Part shown: piece by piece, positions 23,082-31,931 of the stretch
Layout of the letters: every line of letters starts with the position of its first letter
Position numbering within the stretch: the stretch's first letter is position 1
From: Hydrogenobacter sp. T-8
Lineage (GTDB): Bacteria > Aquificota > Aquificia > Aquificales > Aquificaceae
Assembly (NCBI RefSeq): GCF_011006175.1
Contig: NZ_CP048795.1
Coordinates: forward strand, 310,001 to 374,000
Direction of reading: 5' to 3'
Length of the DNA stretch: 64,000 nt
Made by a program: the position numbers and the translations under genes
Notes under the pieces: generated by a model
The model's database searches: none
What the model was told of the DNA's origin: nothing
The model's input: the letters and a program-made list of their open reading frames with translations, nothing else

Positions 23082-25044
23082 CCACAGGCTTTAAAAAGGC
23101 GGTATGTATGCTCTTTCTACCAGCTTTGAACTCCACAAGAGCCTTGGAGTCCTCAATGGCAAGTATAACTCCCTCACCAAAGATTTCATGCAAGACCCTA
23201 TCACCCACCTTGAAGTCCTTCAAGCTCTTTAGCTCTGGCATGTAGGTGGTCTTCTTCTTTGCAAAGGCGGAAAGGTCAAGAAGCTCCTTAGGAATTAAAG
23301 AAAGAAACCTGCTTGGCTTGGAGTTTCTTGTGTAGGTCATAAAGAGAAGCTCCTTAGCCCTGGTTATAGCCACATAGAAAAGCCTTAGCTCCTCTTCCAT
23401 CTCCTCTTGGCTTTCCTTTGCCTTTTCGTGTGGCAGTATGCCCTCCTCCAACCTTGGCAGGAAAACCACATCAAACTCAAGCCCCTTACTGGCATGTATA
23501 GTGCTTATCTTAACAGCACCCTCCTCCTCTTCCCTTTCTGTGAGAAAGTCCACCTCCTCAAGCACATCCACAAGACGGTATCCTTCGGAGTGCTTTTGCC
23601 TTAGGTATCTCAAAAGCTCTTTAACATTTTCTTCCCTTTCTTCCGCATCCTTGTAGCTTTCCCTTAGATAATCCCAGAAGTCTATCTCCCTCAAGAAGTC
23701 CTCTATAGCCTGAGGATAGTCCTCAAGTCTTTTGTAGAGCCTTGAAAGTTTCTGTAAAAAGCCATAAAGCTCCACCGCCTTTGCCTGTGGTAGGCTTTTT
23801 AAGATAGCCTGAGAGCCCGCAAGACAATTGCCCCTTCCTGCCTGAAGTATATGCTCCAAAGTTTTTTCTCCTATACCCCTTGTGGCAACCTCCAAAGCCC
23901 TTGAGAAGCTAACCGCATCGTAAGGATTGGTAAGAACTCGGAAAAAGCTAAGCACATCCTTTATTTCCGCCCTTTCAAAAAACCTTATGGCACCCACTAT
24001 TTTGTAAAGAATTCTCATCCCAGCAAGGGCTCTTTCAAAGGGTTCTGTTATGTATCCCACCCTCACGAGTATGGCTATTTGATGAGGCTTATAGCTCTGG
24101 AGTAGCTCCTTGACCTTGGTGGCTATCCAAACCGCCTCTTCCTCTTCCCTTTCAAAGCGTCTAACAGTTGGCTTTTGACCACCTTCCTTTACAGGTCTAA
24201 GGGTAGGTATTAGGCTCTTCCATTCTGCATTAGAGGCGGATAGCACTGCGTTTGCAATATGTATTATGTAAGGTCTTGACCTGTAGTTGTATTCAAGCTT
24301 TATCACATCTGGGTTAAAGTCTTCCTTAAAGCGAAGTATATTGTCCGGTCTTGCATAACGCCATTCGTATATGCACTGGTTTGGGTCTCCCACCACACAA
24401 ACATTTTCTCTTGCCAAAAGTTTCAAAATCTCATACTGGACTGTGTTCGTATCTTGAAACTCGTCCACAAGCACAAAGTCAAAGTTTTCTCTTATGCTTT
24501 GGTTTTTAAGGAGTAGCTCTCTTGTATATAGCATCAAGGTGCTAAAATCTAAAAGGTTCATACTTTTTAAAGCCTTCAAATACTCCTGCAAAGCATATTC
24601 AAGTTTTTCATCATAGGGTTCTCTTAGGTTTTCAAACCTTTCTGAAAGATAATTTTTTAAGGTCTCTGGTTTTGTGTTTATGGACTGCGAGAGCTTTTTT
24701 ATTATCTGGTTTCTATCTCCTTCAGAAAGTATGCTAAAGTTGGTGCTTATCCCCACTTGCTTACCCTTTGCCCTCAAAAGCCTCAAAGCCACAGAGTGAA
24801 AAGTGCCAGCCCATGGTAGGTCTACGCCCGCTACCCTCTTTACCCTATCCCTTATCTCCTTACCCGCCTTGTTGGTAAAGGTAATGGCTAAGAGCCTCTC
24901 CGGTGCTATGCCCTTTTCCCTTATGAGAAACTCCACCTTGTGGGCGAGGGTTTTGGTCTTTCCAGAGCCAGCACCCGCTATAATAAGCAGAGGCTTGCCA
25001 AAGTGCTTTACCGCTCTTTCTTGAGAAGGGTTTAAGCCTTCCAT
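23077..25044 (-). CDS. UvrD/PcrA/Rep-type superfamily 1 DNA helicase
   Basis: A 655-residue helicase. Visible motifs are NPSQERAVKHFGKPLLIIAG then AGSGKTKTLA (Walker A), VDEFQDTNTVQYEIL (motif II), VVGDPNQCIYEWR (III), LEYNYRSRPYI (IV), ISTIHASKGLEFDVVFLP (V) and YVAITRAKELLFMT (VI). The C-terminus has a Tudor-like VGDRVLHEIFGEGVILAIED, typical of PcrA/UvrD. It unwinds DNA 3'-5' in repair and replication restart. Confidence 0.93.
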   Translation of the reverse strand: MEGLNPSQERAVKHFGKPLLIIAGAGSGKTKTLAHKVEFLIREKGIAPERLLAITFTNKAGKEIRDRVKRVAGVDLPWAGTFHSVALRLLRAKGKQVGISTNFSILSEGDRNQIIKKLSQSINTKPETLKNYLSERFENLREPYDEKLEYALQEYLKALKSMNLLDFSTLMLYTRELLLKNQSIRENFDFVLVDEFQDTNTVQYEILKLLARENVCVVGDPNQCIYEWRYARPDNILRFKEDFNPDVIKLEYNYRSRPYIIHIANAVLSASNAEWKSLIPTLRPVKEGGQKPTVRRFEREEEEAVWIATKVKELLQSYKPHQIAILVRVGYITEPFERALAGMRILYKIVGAIRFFERAEIKDVLSFFRVLTNPYDAVSFSRALEVATRGIGEKTLEHILQAGRGNCLAGSQAILKSLPQAKAVELYGFLQKLSRLYKRLEDYPQAIEDFLREIDFWDYLRESYKDAEEREENVKELLRYLRQKHSEGYRLVDVLEEVDFLTEREEEEGAVKISTIHASKGLEFDVVFLPRLEEGILPHEKAKESQEEMEEELRLFYVAITRAKELLFMTYTRNSKPSRFLSLIPKELLDLSAFAKKKTTYMPELKSLKDFKVGDRVLHEIFGEGVILAIEDSKALVEFKAGRKSIHTAFLKPVV

Positions 25045-25118
25045 GGCTTAGGTTTTAAGATTATAAAGCTAAGAGAGTAAGCAAGTTCATACTGACCTAC
25101 TGTATAATAGAATTTACT

Positions 25119-25673
25119 ATGCGTAGAAAAGGAACAAGAGAAAAAATTCTTGATGCTTCTCTGAAGCTATTCTCTGAAAAGGGTATAAGAGAAACCACCA
25201 TAAAGGATATAGCGAGGGGAGTTGGTATAACAGAGGGAGCCATATACAGACACTTCAAGAGTAAGGATGAGATAGTTCTTGGTCTTTTTGGTTTATACTC
25301 GGAGGAATTCTACAACAGGCTCTTGTCTGGTGTAAGGTCTCCCATAAGCTACAAGGAAAAGTTTTACCTGACAGTTCATAACTTTCTGAGTTTTTGTTTT
25401 GAAAACCCTTCCGCCTTTAAATACCTTGACCTCTTTCATTACCTTAGAGCTCAGGATGTGAAAAATTTTAGTCCCCTTCCTAAGGACGCAATTCTTGAGC
25501 TTATAGAGGAAGGTATAAAGGCAGGTTTTGTAAATATAGAAAAAGAATACGCCCTTGCGGTCTTTGTAGGAACCCTTGAAAGGGTTTTCTTGCTTGTGGA
25601 GGCTGGGCTTTTAGATAGAAAGGAGGGTCTTGAAGAGGAAATAGCGGGAATAATATGGAAGGCTGTGAGTTAA
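25119..25673 (+). CDS. TetR-family transcriptional regulator
   Basis: A 184-residue regulator. The N-terminal helix-turn-helix is clear (REKILDASLKLFSEKG, TTIKDIARGVGITEGAIYRH, FKSKDEIV). The C-terminal ligand domain is helical. TATAAT (25103-25108) lies 10 bases upstream of the ATG. It is transcribed away from the helicase gene and towards trpB2, which starts 21 bases after it; control of trpB2 or of itself is possible. Confidence 0.9.
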   Translation: MRRKGTREKILDASLKLFSEKGIRETTIKDIARGVGITEGAIYRHFKSKDEIVLGLFGLYSEEFYNRLLSGVRSPISYKEKFYLTVHNFLSFCFENPSAFKYLDLFHYLRAQDVKNFSPLPKDAILELIEEGIKAGFVNIEKEYALAVFVGTLERVFLLVEAGLLDRKEGLEEEIAGIIWKAVS

Positions 25674-25694
25674 AATTCTCCTTAGGAGGGTAAC

Positions 25695-26993
25695 ATGAAG
25701 TATTTCCTTTCAGAAAGTCAGATACCAAAAAGATGGTTTAACATAGTTCCCTACCTTCCAAAACCCCTTGACCCACCCCTTGACCCCCAAACTGGTCAAC
25801 CTGTTAGCCCAGACAAGCTCCTCGCCATATTCCCAGAGCCTATAGTGGAGCAAGAGGTTTCAGACAAGGAATGGATAGATATTCCAGAAGAGGTGCTAAA
25901 AATATACAGCCTTTGGAGACCTACTCCCCTTCACAGGGCAAAAAACCTTGAAGAATACTTAGGCACACCTGCAAAGATCTTCTACAAAAACGAGAGCGTC
26001 TCCCCTCCTGGAAGCCACAAGCCAAACACCGCGGTTGCACAAGCATACTACAACAAGATATCAGGTGTGAAAAGGCTTACCACAGAAACGGGAGCAGGTC
26101 AGTGGGGAAGCTCTCTTTCCTTCGCTACCCAGTTCTTTGGGCTTGAATGCGAGGTTTTCATGGTAAGAGTGAGCTATAACCAAAAACCTTTTAGAAGGAT
26201 ACTTATGGAAACTTGGGGTGGCAAGGTGGTTCCCTCCCCAAGCCCCCTTACGCAGTCAGGAAGGAAGTTTTACGACGAAAACCCAGAACACCCAGGAAGC
26301 CTTGGCATCGCCATAAGCGAAGCCATAGAGAGAGCCGTCTTTACCCCAGACACCAAATATTCCCTCGGAAGCGTCCTAAACCATGTTTTACTTCACCAGA
26401 CAGTTATTGGGCTTGAGGCAAAGCTACAGATGGAAATGGCAGGATACTATCCAGACTATGTGATAGGTTGTATAGGTGGTGGAAGTAGCTTTGCAGGCAT
26501 AGCCTTCCCCTTTTTGAAGGATAAACTAACAGGAGAGAAACCAAACCTTGAAGTGATAGCGGTTGAGCCCAAAGCCTGCCCAACCCTCACAGAAGGAGAA
26601 TATAAATACGATTATGGAGACACGGTTGGGCTTACGCCCCTTATAAAGATGTATACCCTTGGGCATGATTTTGTCCCTCCACCCATACATGCGGGTGGCT
26701 TGCGTTATCATGGTGATGCACCACTTGTCTGCCTCTTGTATCATGAAGGCTTTGTCTCCGCATCCGCCTACAAACAAAGAGAAGTCTTTGAATCCGCTGT
26801 TATCTTCGCAAGGACAGAGGGTATAGTGCCTGCTCCAGAGTCCGCTCACGCCATAAAGAAAGCGATAGACATAGCCCTTGAGTGCAAGAAGACTGGAGAA
26901 GAGAAGGTTATCCTCTTTAACCTCTCAGGACACGGATACTTTGACCTAAACGCTTACTATATGTATCTAAAGGGAGAGCTTCCAGATACTTAA
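25695..26993 (+). CDS. trpB2: Tryptophan synthase beta chain, TrpB2 type
   Basis: A 432-residue PLP enzyme, longer at the N-terminus than ordinary Trp[12 protein letters not shown] holds the PLP lysine, [13 protein letters not shown] follows, [10 protein letters not shown] binds the cofactor phosphate, and HAGGLRYHG is TrpB2-specific. It joins indole (or makes it usable) with serine to give tryptophan; TrpB2 proteins often act without TrpA. AGGAGGGTAAC precedes the ATG. The stop is followed within 3 bases by the convergent SRP RNA gene. Confidence 0.93.
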   Translation: MKYFLSESQIPKRWFNIVPYLPKPLDPPLDPQTGQPVSPDKLLAIFPEPIVEQEVSDKEWIDIPEEVLKIYSLWRPTPLHRAKNLEEYLGTPAKIFYKNESVSPPGSHKPNTAVAQAYYNKISGVKRLTTETGAGQWGSSLSFATQFFGLECEVFMVRVSYNQKPFRRILMETWGGKVVPSPSPLTQSGRKFYDENPEHPGSLGIAISEAIERAVFTPDTKYSLGSVLNHVLLHQTVIGLEAKLQMEMAGYYPDYVIGCIGGGSSFAGIAFPFLKDKLTGEKPNLEVIAVEPKACPTLTEGEYKYDYGDTVGLTPLIKMYTLGHDFVPPPIHAGGLRYHGDAPLVCLLYHEGFVSASAYKQREVFESAVIFARTEGIVPAPESAHAIKKAIDIALECKKTGEEKVILFNLSGHGYFDLNAYYMYLKGELPDT

Positions 26994-26996
26994 AAA

Positions 26997-27073
26997 CCCC
27001 GCACCCGAGACTGCAGGTCTACCGTTGCTCCCTTTCGGGCCTGGCGGGGTTCAACCCTGTCCCGTTGCGGGGC
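26997..27073 (-). ncRNA. ffs: Signal recognition particle RNA (4.5S type)
   Basis: On the minus strand the ends pair (5' GCCCCGCA at 27073-27066 with TGCGGGG at 27003-26997), and the conserved Ffh-binding tip is seen: GCCAGGCCCGAAAGGGAGCA followed by ACGG. This is the short bacterial SRP RNA, which guides ribosomes with signal peptides to the membrane. TATAAT/TATAAAT just upstream (about 27077-27090) is a likely promoter, and a T run follows the 3' end. The first 23 bases overlap the 3' end of trmFO. Confidence 0.9.
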
Positions 27074-28394
27074 TATTTATAATTATATCCTCGTTTACGC
27101 ATTTTGCCCACTCCTGCATGATGCTTATAGCCCTCTCCGCCAAAAGCCTTTTCCTCTCCTGTTTATCCTTTACCCTTTTCTCTAAGGGTGGCAAAAGTCC
27201 AAGCACAGGGGACATGGGTTGAAGCGTCCCTTCCTTACTGGTTATATACCTCACAAGAGAACCCAGCATGGTCTCCTCTGGTGGGACAACCAAGGGTTTA
27301 CCCTTCATAAGCCTTCCTGCGTTTATACCGGCTAACAGACCAGTGCCTGCGGATGCGGAGTATCCTTCCACGCCTGTTATCTGTCCAGCAAAAAAGATAT
27401 TCTCATACTTCCTCATATTCAAAAAGGGCGTGAGAATCCTGTTTGACTGTATAAAGGTGTTTCTGTGCATAGAGCCAAGTTTTACAAAGACCGCATTTCT
27501 AAGACAGGGTATTAGTCTAAGAACTCTTTTTTGTTCTGAGTAAGTCATGCGTGTCTGAAAGCCTACAAGGGAAAGCAGGGTGCCTTCCTTGTTTTCTTTT
27601 CTTAACTGGACCACGGCGAAGGGCTCTTTGCCCGTTTTGGGGTCCACCAGTCCCACAGGCTTCATAGGTCCAAAGAGAAGAGTTTTATAGCCTCGCTCAG
27701 CCATCTCCTCCACGGGCATACAACCTTCAAAGTATACAAGGTTTTCAAAGTCCTTTGGTTGAATCTTCTCAGCCTTCAAAAGCTCTTCGTAAAAGAGTTT
27801 GTATTCCTCCTCTGTAAGAGTGCAGTTAAAGTAGTCATCTCCTCCCTTTCCGTAGCGCGACGCCCAAAAGCCCTTTGAAAAGTCTACACTGTCCGCCTCC
27901 ACTATGGGGGATATGGCATCATAAAAGTAAAGGTAGTCAAAGCCCACAAGCTCCCTTATGTCCTCTGTTAGAGCAGGCGACGTGAGGGGCCCTGTGGCTA
28001 CTATCACAATGCGGTCTCTTGGAACCCTTTTTACCTCCTCCCTTACAAGCCTTATGTTGGGATGTTCTAAGATTTTTCTGGTGATGTATTCCGAGAACAG
28101 CTCTCTGTCTACCGCAAGGGCTGTACCTGCAGGCACATGGGCGTGCTTGCCTGCTTCTACCACCAGAGAGTGGAGAAGTTCCATCTCAGCTTTTAAAAGA
28201 CCAGCACCAGAGGTAAGCTCCACGCTACCGAGGGTATTGCTACAAACCAGCTCTGCCAACCGCTCCGTTCTGTGGACTGGCGTGTATTGATTAGGCCTCA
28301 TCTCGTAAAGTAATACCTTAATGCCCATGTTTGCCAGTCTGTAGCTGGCTTCTGAGCCTGCCAGACCACCTCCTATTACAATGACTTCTTCCAT
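27051..28394 (-). CDS. trmFO: tRNA U54 methyltransferase TrmFO (folate/FAD-dependent)
   Basis: A 447-residue FAD protein. EEVIVIGGGLAGSEASYRLA is the FAD-binding loop, and RLAELVCSNTLGS and VEGYSASAGTGLLAG are TrmFO signatures. It methylates U54 in the T-loop of tRNA with methylenetetrahydrofolate. The last eight or so codons and the stop lie inside the SRP RNA gene, so the C-terminal residues (SPATGQG) are dictated by the RNA. The start is 18 bases from the divergent glmS ATG, sharing an AT-rich palindromic promoter region. Confidence 0.95.
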   Translation of the reverse strand: MEEVIVIGGGLAGSEASYRLANMGIKVLLYEMRPNQYTPVHRTERLAELVCSNTLGSVELTSGAGLLKAEMELLHSLVVEAGKHAHVPAGTALAVDRELFSEYITRKILEHPNIRLVREEVKRVPRDRIVIVATGPLTSPALTEDIRELVGFDYLYFYDAISPIVEADSVDFSKGFWASRYGKGGDDYFNCTLTEEEYKLFYEELLKAEKIQPKDFENLVYFEGCMPVEEMAERGYKTLLFGPMKPVGLVDPKTGKEPFAVVQLRKENKEGTLLSLVGFQTRMTYSEQKRVLRLIPCLRNAVFVKLGSMHRNTFIQSNRILTPFLNMRKYENIFFAGQITGVEGYSASAGTGLLAGINAGRLMKGKPLVVPPEETMLGSLVRYITSKEGTLQPMSPVLGLLPPLEKRVKDKQERKRLLAERAISIMQEWAKCVNEDIIINSPATGQG

Positions 28395-28399
28395 AGCCT

Positions 28400-28405
28400 T
28401 ATAAT
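28400..28405 (+). promoter_or_regulatory. -10 box of glmS in an 18-base divergent promoter
   Basis: TATAAT ends 7 bases before the glmS ATG (leaderless prediction). trmFO starts in the opposite direction at 28394, so both promoters must overlap in this gap and each -35 lies within the other gene. Confidence 0.5.
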
Positions 28406-28412
28406 TTTAGGC

Positions 28413-30191
28413 ATGTGTGGTATAGTTGGTTATACAGGTTCAAACCCAGCTCTTATTGTCCTTTTGCAGGGGCTTGAAAGGCTTGAATATAGGGGCTATG
28501 ACTCTGCAGGTGTGGCTCTCATAGAGGACGGGAAGATATACGTGGAAAAGAAGGTGGGCAAGATAAGGGAGCTGGTGCGTAGCCTTTGGGGTAAGGAGCT
28601 AAGGGCAAGGGTAGGTATAGGTCATACTCGGTGGGCAACCCATGGAGAGGTCTGCGAGCTAAATGCCCATCCTCATACGGACAGTAGCGGTGAGTTTGCT
28701 GTAGTCCACAACGGAATAATAGAGAACTACAGAGAGCTAAGAGAGGAACTTCAAAGGCTTGGAGTGGAATACAAATCTCAAACGGACACGGAAGCAATTG
28801 TGCATCTTATAAAGCTACACTACGAAAGAGACCTTCTCAAGGCGGTGCTTGCAGGCGTAAGGAGGCTAAAGGGAGCTTACGCCTTCGCAGTCATAACCTC
28901 AAGAGAACCCGACAGGATTGTGGCGGTCAGATACGGAAGCCCCCTTGTGGTGGGTGTGGGCAAGAACGAGAACTTCATCGCCTCCGACATACCAGCCCTC
29001 CTGCCCTTTACAAGGGATGTAATACCCCTCAACGACGGTGAGGTAGTGGACCTAAGACCTGACGGCTTTTTCATATACGACTTTGAGGGCAACCTGCTGA
29101 CAAAGGAGATAATGCATGTGCCTTGGGATGTGCTATCTGCGGAGAAGGGAGGCTTTAAGCACTTTATGCTAAAGGAGATATTTGAACAACCCAGAACCCT
29201 TGGAGACACCGTAAGAGGATACATATCAAGAAACTACGAAATGCCCATAAATCTGCGGGACTTTCGCCGTGTCTTGGTGGTAGCCTGCGGAACTTCTTAT
29301 CATGCAGGTCTTGTGGGTAAATACTGGATTGAAAAGTATGCAAAGGTGCCAGTGGAGATTCTTTATGCCTCAGAGCTTAGATATTCAGACAGCCCAGTAG
29401 GAGAGGGAGACCTAATAATAGCCATATCCCAATCTGGTGAAACCGCAGACACGAGGTTTTCTTCCCTTGCCATGAAGGAAAAGGGGGCAACCCTGCTTTC
29501 TATTGTGAATGTGATAGGCAGTGCTTTAGACAGGGAGTCTGATTATAGCCTTTACACGCACGCAGGACCAGAGATTGGTGTTGCTGCCACAAAAACCTTT
29601 ACCGCACAGCTTGCAGTTCTCTATGCCCTTGCGGTGAGCCATTCTGAGGAGAGGGAAAAACTTACGGAAAATCTCCTCAAAGTGCCGCACCTCGTGGAGG
29701 AGGTTCTCTCAGAGGCGGAGAAAGTAAAAGACATAGCCCTCAAGTATGCGGATTTCAAAAACGCCATATATCTTGGCAGGTATCTGAGCTACCCCATGGC
29801 CCTTGAAGGTGCACTAAAGCTAAAGGAAATATCCTACATACACGCAGAGGGCTACCCAGCCGGTGAGATGAAGCACGGACCTATAGCCCTCATAGACGAG
29901 CGTATGCCTGTTGTGGCAATCGTGCCAAGGGACAGGGTTTATGAAAAAACACTTTCCAACGTGGAAGAGGTGCTGGCACGAAAGGGCAAGGTTATAGGCG
30001 TAGGGTTCAGAGGAGACCAGAGACTCAAAGAGCTCTGCGAGAACATCCTTGAAATACCACATGTGGAAGAAGACCTCACGCCCTTTTTGACCGCTGTCCC
30101 CCTACAGCTCTTTGCCTACTACATAGCGGATTACCTTGGGCTTGATGTAGACCAGCCACGAAACCTCGCAAAGACTGTTACCGTGGAGTAA
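28413..30191 (+). CDS. glmS: Glutamine-fructose-6-phosphate aminotransferase
   Basis: A 592-residue enzyme. Met-Cys-Gly-Ile (MCGIVGYTG) exposes the N-terminal Cys nucleophile of the glutaminase domain, with GHTRWATHG following. Two SIS isomerase domains come next (VACGTSYHAG, AISQSGETADT, and GRYLSYPMALEGALKLKEIS), and the C-terminus ends LAKTVTVE as usual. It makes glucosamine-6-phosphate, the first step towards peptidoglycan and lipopolysaccharide. No glmS ribozyme is possible upstream, since the start is leaderless. Confidence 0.96.
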   Translation: MCGIVGYTGSNPALIVLLQGLERLEYRGYDSAGVALIEDGKIYVEKKVGKIRELVRSLWGKELRARVGIGHTRWATHGEVCELNAHPHTDSSGEFAVVHNGIIENYRELREELQRLGVEYKSQTDTEAIVHLIKLHYERDLLKAVLAGVRRLKGAYAFAVITSREPDRIVAVRYGSPLVVGVGKNENFIASDIPALLPFTRDVIPLNDGEVVDLRPDGFFIYDFEGNLLTKEIMHVPWDVLSAEKGGFKHFMLKEIFEQPRTLGDTVRGYISRNYEMPINLRDFRRVLVVACGTSYHAGLVGKYWIEKYAKVPVEILYASELRYSDSPVGEGDLIIAISQSGETADTRFSSLAMKEKGATLLSIVNVIGSALDRESDYSLYTHAGPEIGVAATKTFTAQLAVLYALAVSHSEEREKLTENLLKVPHLVEEVLSEAEKVKDIALKYADFKNAIYLGRYLSYPMALEGALKLKEISYIHAEGYPAGEMKHGPIALIDERMPVVAIVPRDRVYEKTLSNVEEVLARKGKVIGVGFRGDQRLKELCENILEIPHVEEDLTPFLTAVPLQLFAYYIADYLGLDVDQPRNLAKTVTVE

Positions 30192-30223
30192 AATTTATTG
30201 AGACAACATGGAGGTTCGTGCTT

Positions 30224-30574
30224 GTGGTTGGTCTATTAAGTTTATTAAGGGACTTGGACATATACCTATCTCAGCATGCCATATATATTTCCAAACTGGA
30301 AAGAGCCATAGAAAACCGTCAGCCCTTTGAACATAAGACCTGTAGAGAATGTGCCTTTAGGAAAAAGTTTTACGAAGAGGTTTATCCTTATATGGAAGAA
30401 TACGAAGATAAGATTAAAGAGCTACTACATGAGATAGAAAAACTTCATTGTGGTTTTCACGAGATAGCCAGCAAAATAGATACCCAAAATCCAAAGCCAG
30501 AGGATGCGGAAATAATAAAAAAGGTTAAAGAGGACTCCACTCACCTATTCCAACTACTTCTTGCATTAAAATAG
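30224..30574 (+). CDS. Stand-alone CZB (chemoreceptor zinc-binding) domain protein
   Basis: A protein of about 116 residues. The three-part CZB pattern is seen: a His in LSQHAIYI, then KTCRECAFRKKFYEE (compare CALGKWYY in the receptor at 55.9 kb), then a final helix with His (ELLHEIEKLHCGFHEIA). CZB domains bind zinc and sense zinc or hypochlorous acid. GGAGG at 30210-30214 is 9 bases before the GTG at 30224, so this start is preferred over the GTG at 30218. It is separate from the chemotaxis cluster; a partner is unknown. Confidence 0.6.
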   Translation: MVGLLSLLRDLDIYLSQHAIYISKLERAIENRQPFEHKTCRECAFRKKFYEEVYPYMEEYEDKIKELLHEIEKLHCGFHEIASKIDTQNPKPEDAEIIKKVKEDSTHLFQLLLALK

Positions 30575-30582
30575 AGAAATCC

Positions 30583-31503
30583 TCAAGTAGAGGTAGAAAA
30601 CAAAAACTTAAGCAGTGCCTTTTGGGTGTGAAGTCTGTTTTCCGCCTGCGTAAATATAAAGTCCGCATAGGACTCAAAAACCTCTTCCGTTATCTCCTCT
30701 CCCTTCTTTGCAGGAAGACAGTGCATAACTTTAACCTCAGGCTTTGCGTATGAAAGTAATTCCTTGTTTACCTGATAGGGTCTTAGGGCTTGTAGCTTTT
30801 CCTCTTTTCTATCTTGGTTCATGCTAACCCATACATCTGTGTATACCACATGAGCGTCCCTTACAGCCTCTACGGGGTTTGTAGTTAGATATATGCTACC
30901 ACCAGTTATCTTGCATAGGTCTTCGCCTGCTTGATAGTATAGACTGCTTGGCTCATAACCCTCTGGAGTTGCCACAAAGAGCTTAAGACCAAAAAGACCC
31001 GCACCCACAAGCCATGTGTTGCATACGTTGTTTCCATCTCCCACATAAGCTATTTTGATACTCCGCACATCTTCCCCAAAAACTTCGTAAAGGGTAAAAA
31101 TATCACTCAGTATCTGGCACGGATGTGCCATGTCTGTGAGGGCGTTTATCACCGGTATATCTGAGTATTTGGCAAACTCCTCTAACTTTTTGTGGGAGTC
31201 TGTCCTTATAACTATCCCATCCACATATCTTGAAAGGGTCCTTGCGGTGTCCTTTAGGTCTTCACCCCTTGAGACCTGCAGACTATTCTCCTGTAGAAAT
31301 ATGGTATTACCACCAAGCTGGGCTATGGCTACCTCAAAGGATACGCGGGTCCTTGTGGAGGGTTTTGTAAAGTATAAGGCTATGTTTTTCCCTTCTAAAT
31401 ACCGCTCCTTATCAATACCTCTCTTTATACTCAAAGCGTCTTGGAGTATGCTCCACCCTTCCTCAGGGCTTATTTCCCAAAGGTCAACAAAATTCCGTTT
31501 CAT
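30583..31503 (-). CDS. argF: Ornithine carbamoyltransferase
   Basis: A 306-residue enzyme. FTKPSTRTRVSFE binds carbamoyl phosphate, MAHPCQILSDIFT and MHCLPAKKG bind ornithine. It makes citrulline in arginine synthesis. The frame is open 59 codons further upstream across the next gene, but the ATG at 31503 is right: homology begins there and TAAAAT on this strand (31511-31516) is 7 bases away. Confidence 0.95.
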   Translation of the reverse strand: MKRNFVDLWEISPEEGWSILQDALSIKRGIDKERYLEGKNIALYFTKPSTRTRVSFEVAIAQLGGNTIFLQENSLQVSRGEDLKDTARTLSRYVDGIVIRTDSHKKLEEFAKYSDIPVINALTDMAHPCQILSDIFTLYEVFGEDVRSIKIAYVGDGNNVCNTWLVGAGLFGLKLFVATPEGYEPSSLYYQAGEDLCKITGGSIYLTTNPVEAVRDAHVVYTDVWVSMNQDRKEEKLQALRPYQVNKELLSYAKPEVKVMHCLPAKKGEEITEEVFESYADFIFTQAENRLHTQKALLKFLFSTST

Positions 31504-31508
31504 TTTAT

Positions 31509-31925
31509 CTATTTTAACATAGTGTAGTATCTTTTGTAGTTTCTGAAAACCCTTTCCACATAAGCACCATGACCCTTTGCTTTGCTTCCCTTGTTGTAGC
31601 AGTCCACCGCATGGCTTATGTCTTTGTATTGCTCCATGCACTTTCTCAGCACCATAGCTCCAAAGTGTATGTTGTAGCAAGGCTCAAAAAGCCACTCCTT
31701 TGGTATTTTGTATCTTTCAAGCCAATGTGAGTTTATCTGCATAATGCCGTAGTCCCTCGTGCCATTTCTGTTGACGTTTATAGCCCGTAGATTAAAGTTG
31801 CTTTCCACCTTTGCTATAGCTATCAAAAGGACAGGGTCAACTCCATACCTCTTGCCTGCATCAAAAAAGCAATGATAAAAGGCAAAAGAGAGGTAAGGCA
31901 CAATTAAGAGAAGGAGCAATTTCAT
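31509..31925 (-). CDS. Lytic transglycosylase (SLT/IagB-like), exported
   Basis: A 138-residue protein with a signal peptide (MKLLLLLIVPYLSFAF). AIAKVESNFN carries the catalytic Glu, followed by RDYGIMQINSHWLERY and CYNIHFGAMVLRKCM, the goose-lysozyme-like fold of small transglycosylases such as IagB/VirB1. It opens peptidoglycan locally, often for secretion or pilus machines. None is nearby. It follows the lipoprotein gene after 6 bases and may share its mRNA. Confidence 0.85.
   Translation of the reverse strand: MKLLLLLIVPYLSFAFYHCFFDAGKRYGVDPVLLIAIAKVESNFNLRAINVNRNGTRDYGIMQINSHWLERYKIPKEWLFEPCYNIHFGAMVLRKCMEQYKDISHAVDCYNKGSKAKGHGAYVERVFRNYKRYYTMLK
31511..31516 (-). promoter_or_regulatory. 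-10 box of argF inside the upstream gene
   Basis: TAAAAT on the minus strand ends 7 bases before the argF ATG and lies within the last codons of the transglycosylase gene. It decides the argF start. Confidence 0.45.
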
Positions 31926-31931
31926 AGAGTT

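Noticed and set aside
31504-31680. Longer argF with 59 extra residues
   Set aside because: The extra residues are the transglycosylase gene read in another frame; ornithine carbamoyltransferases start at the ATG at 31503.
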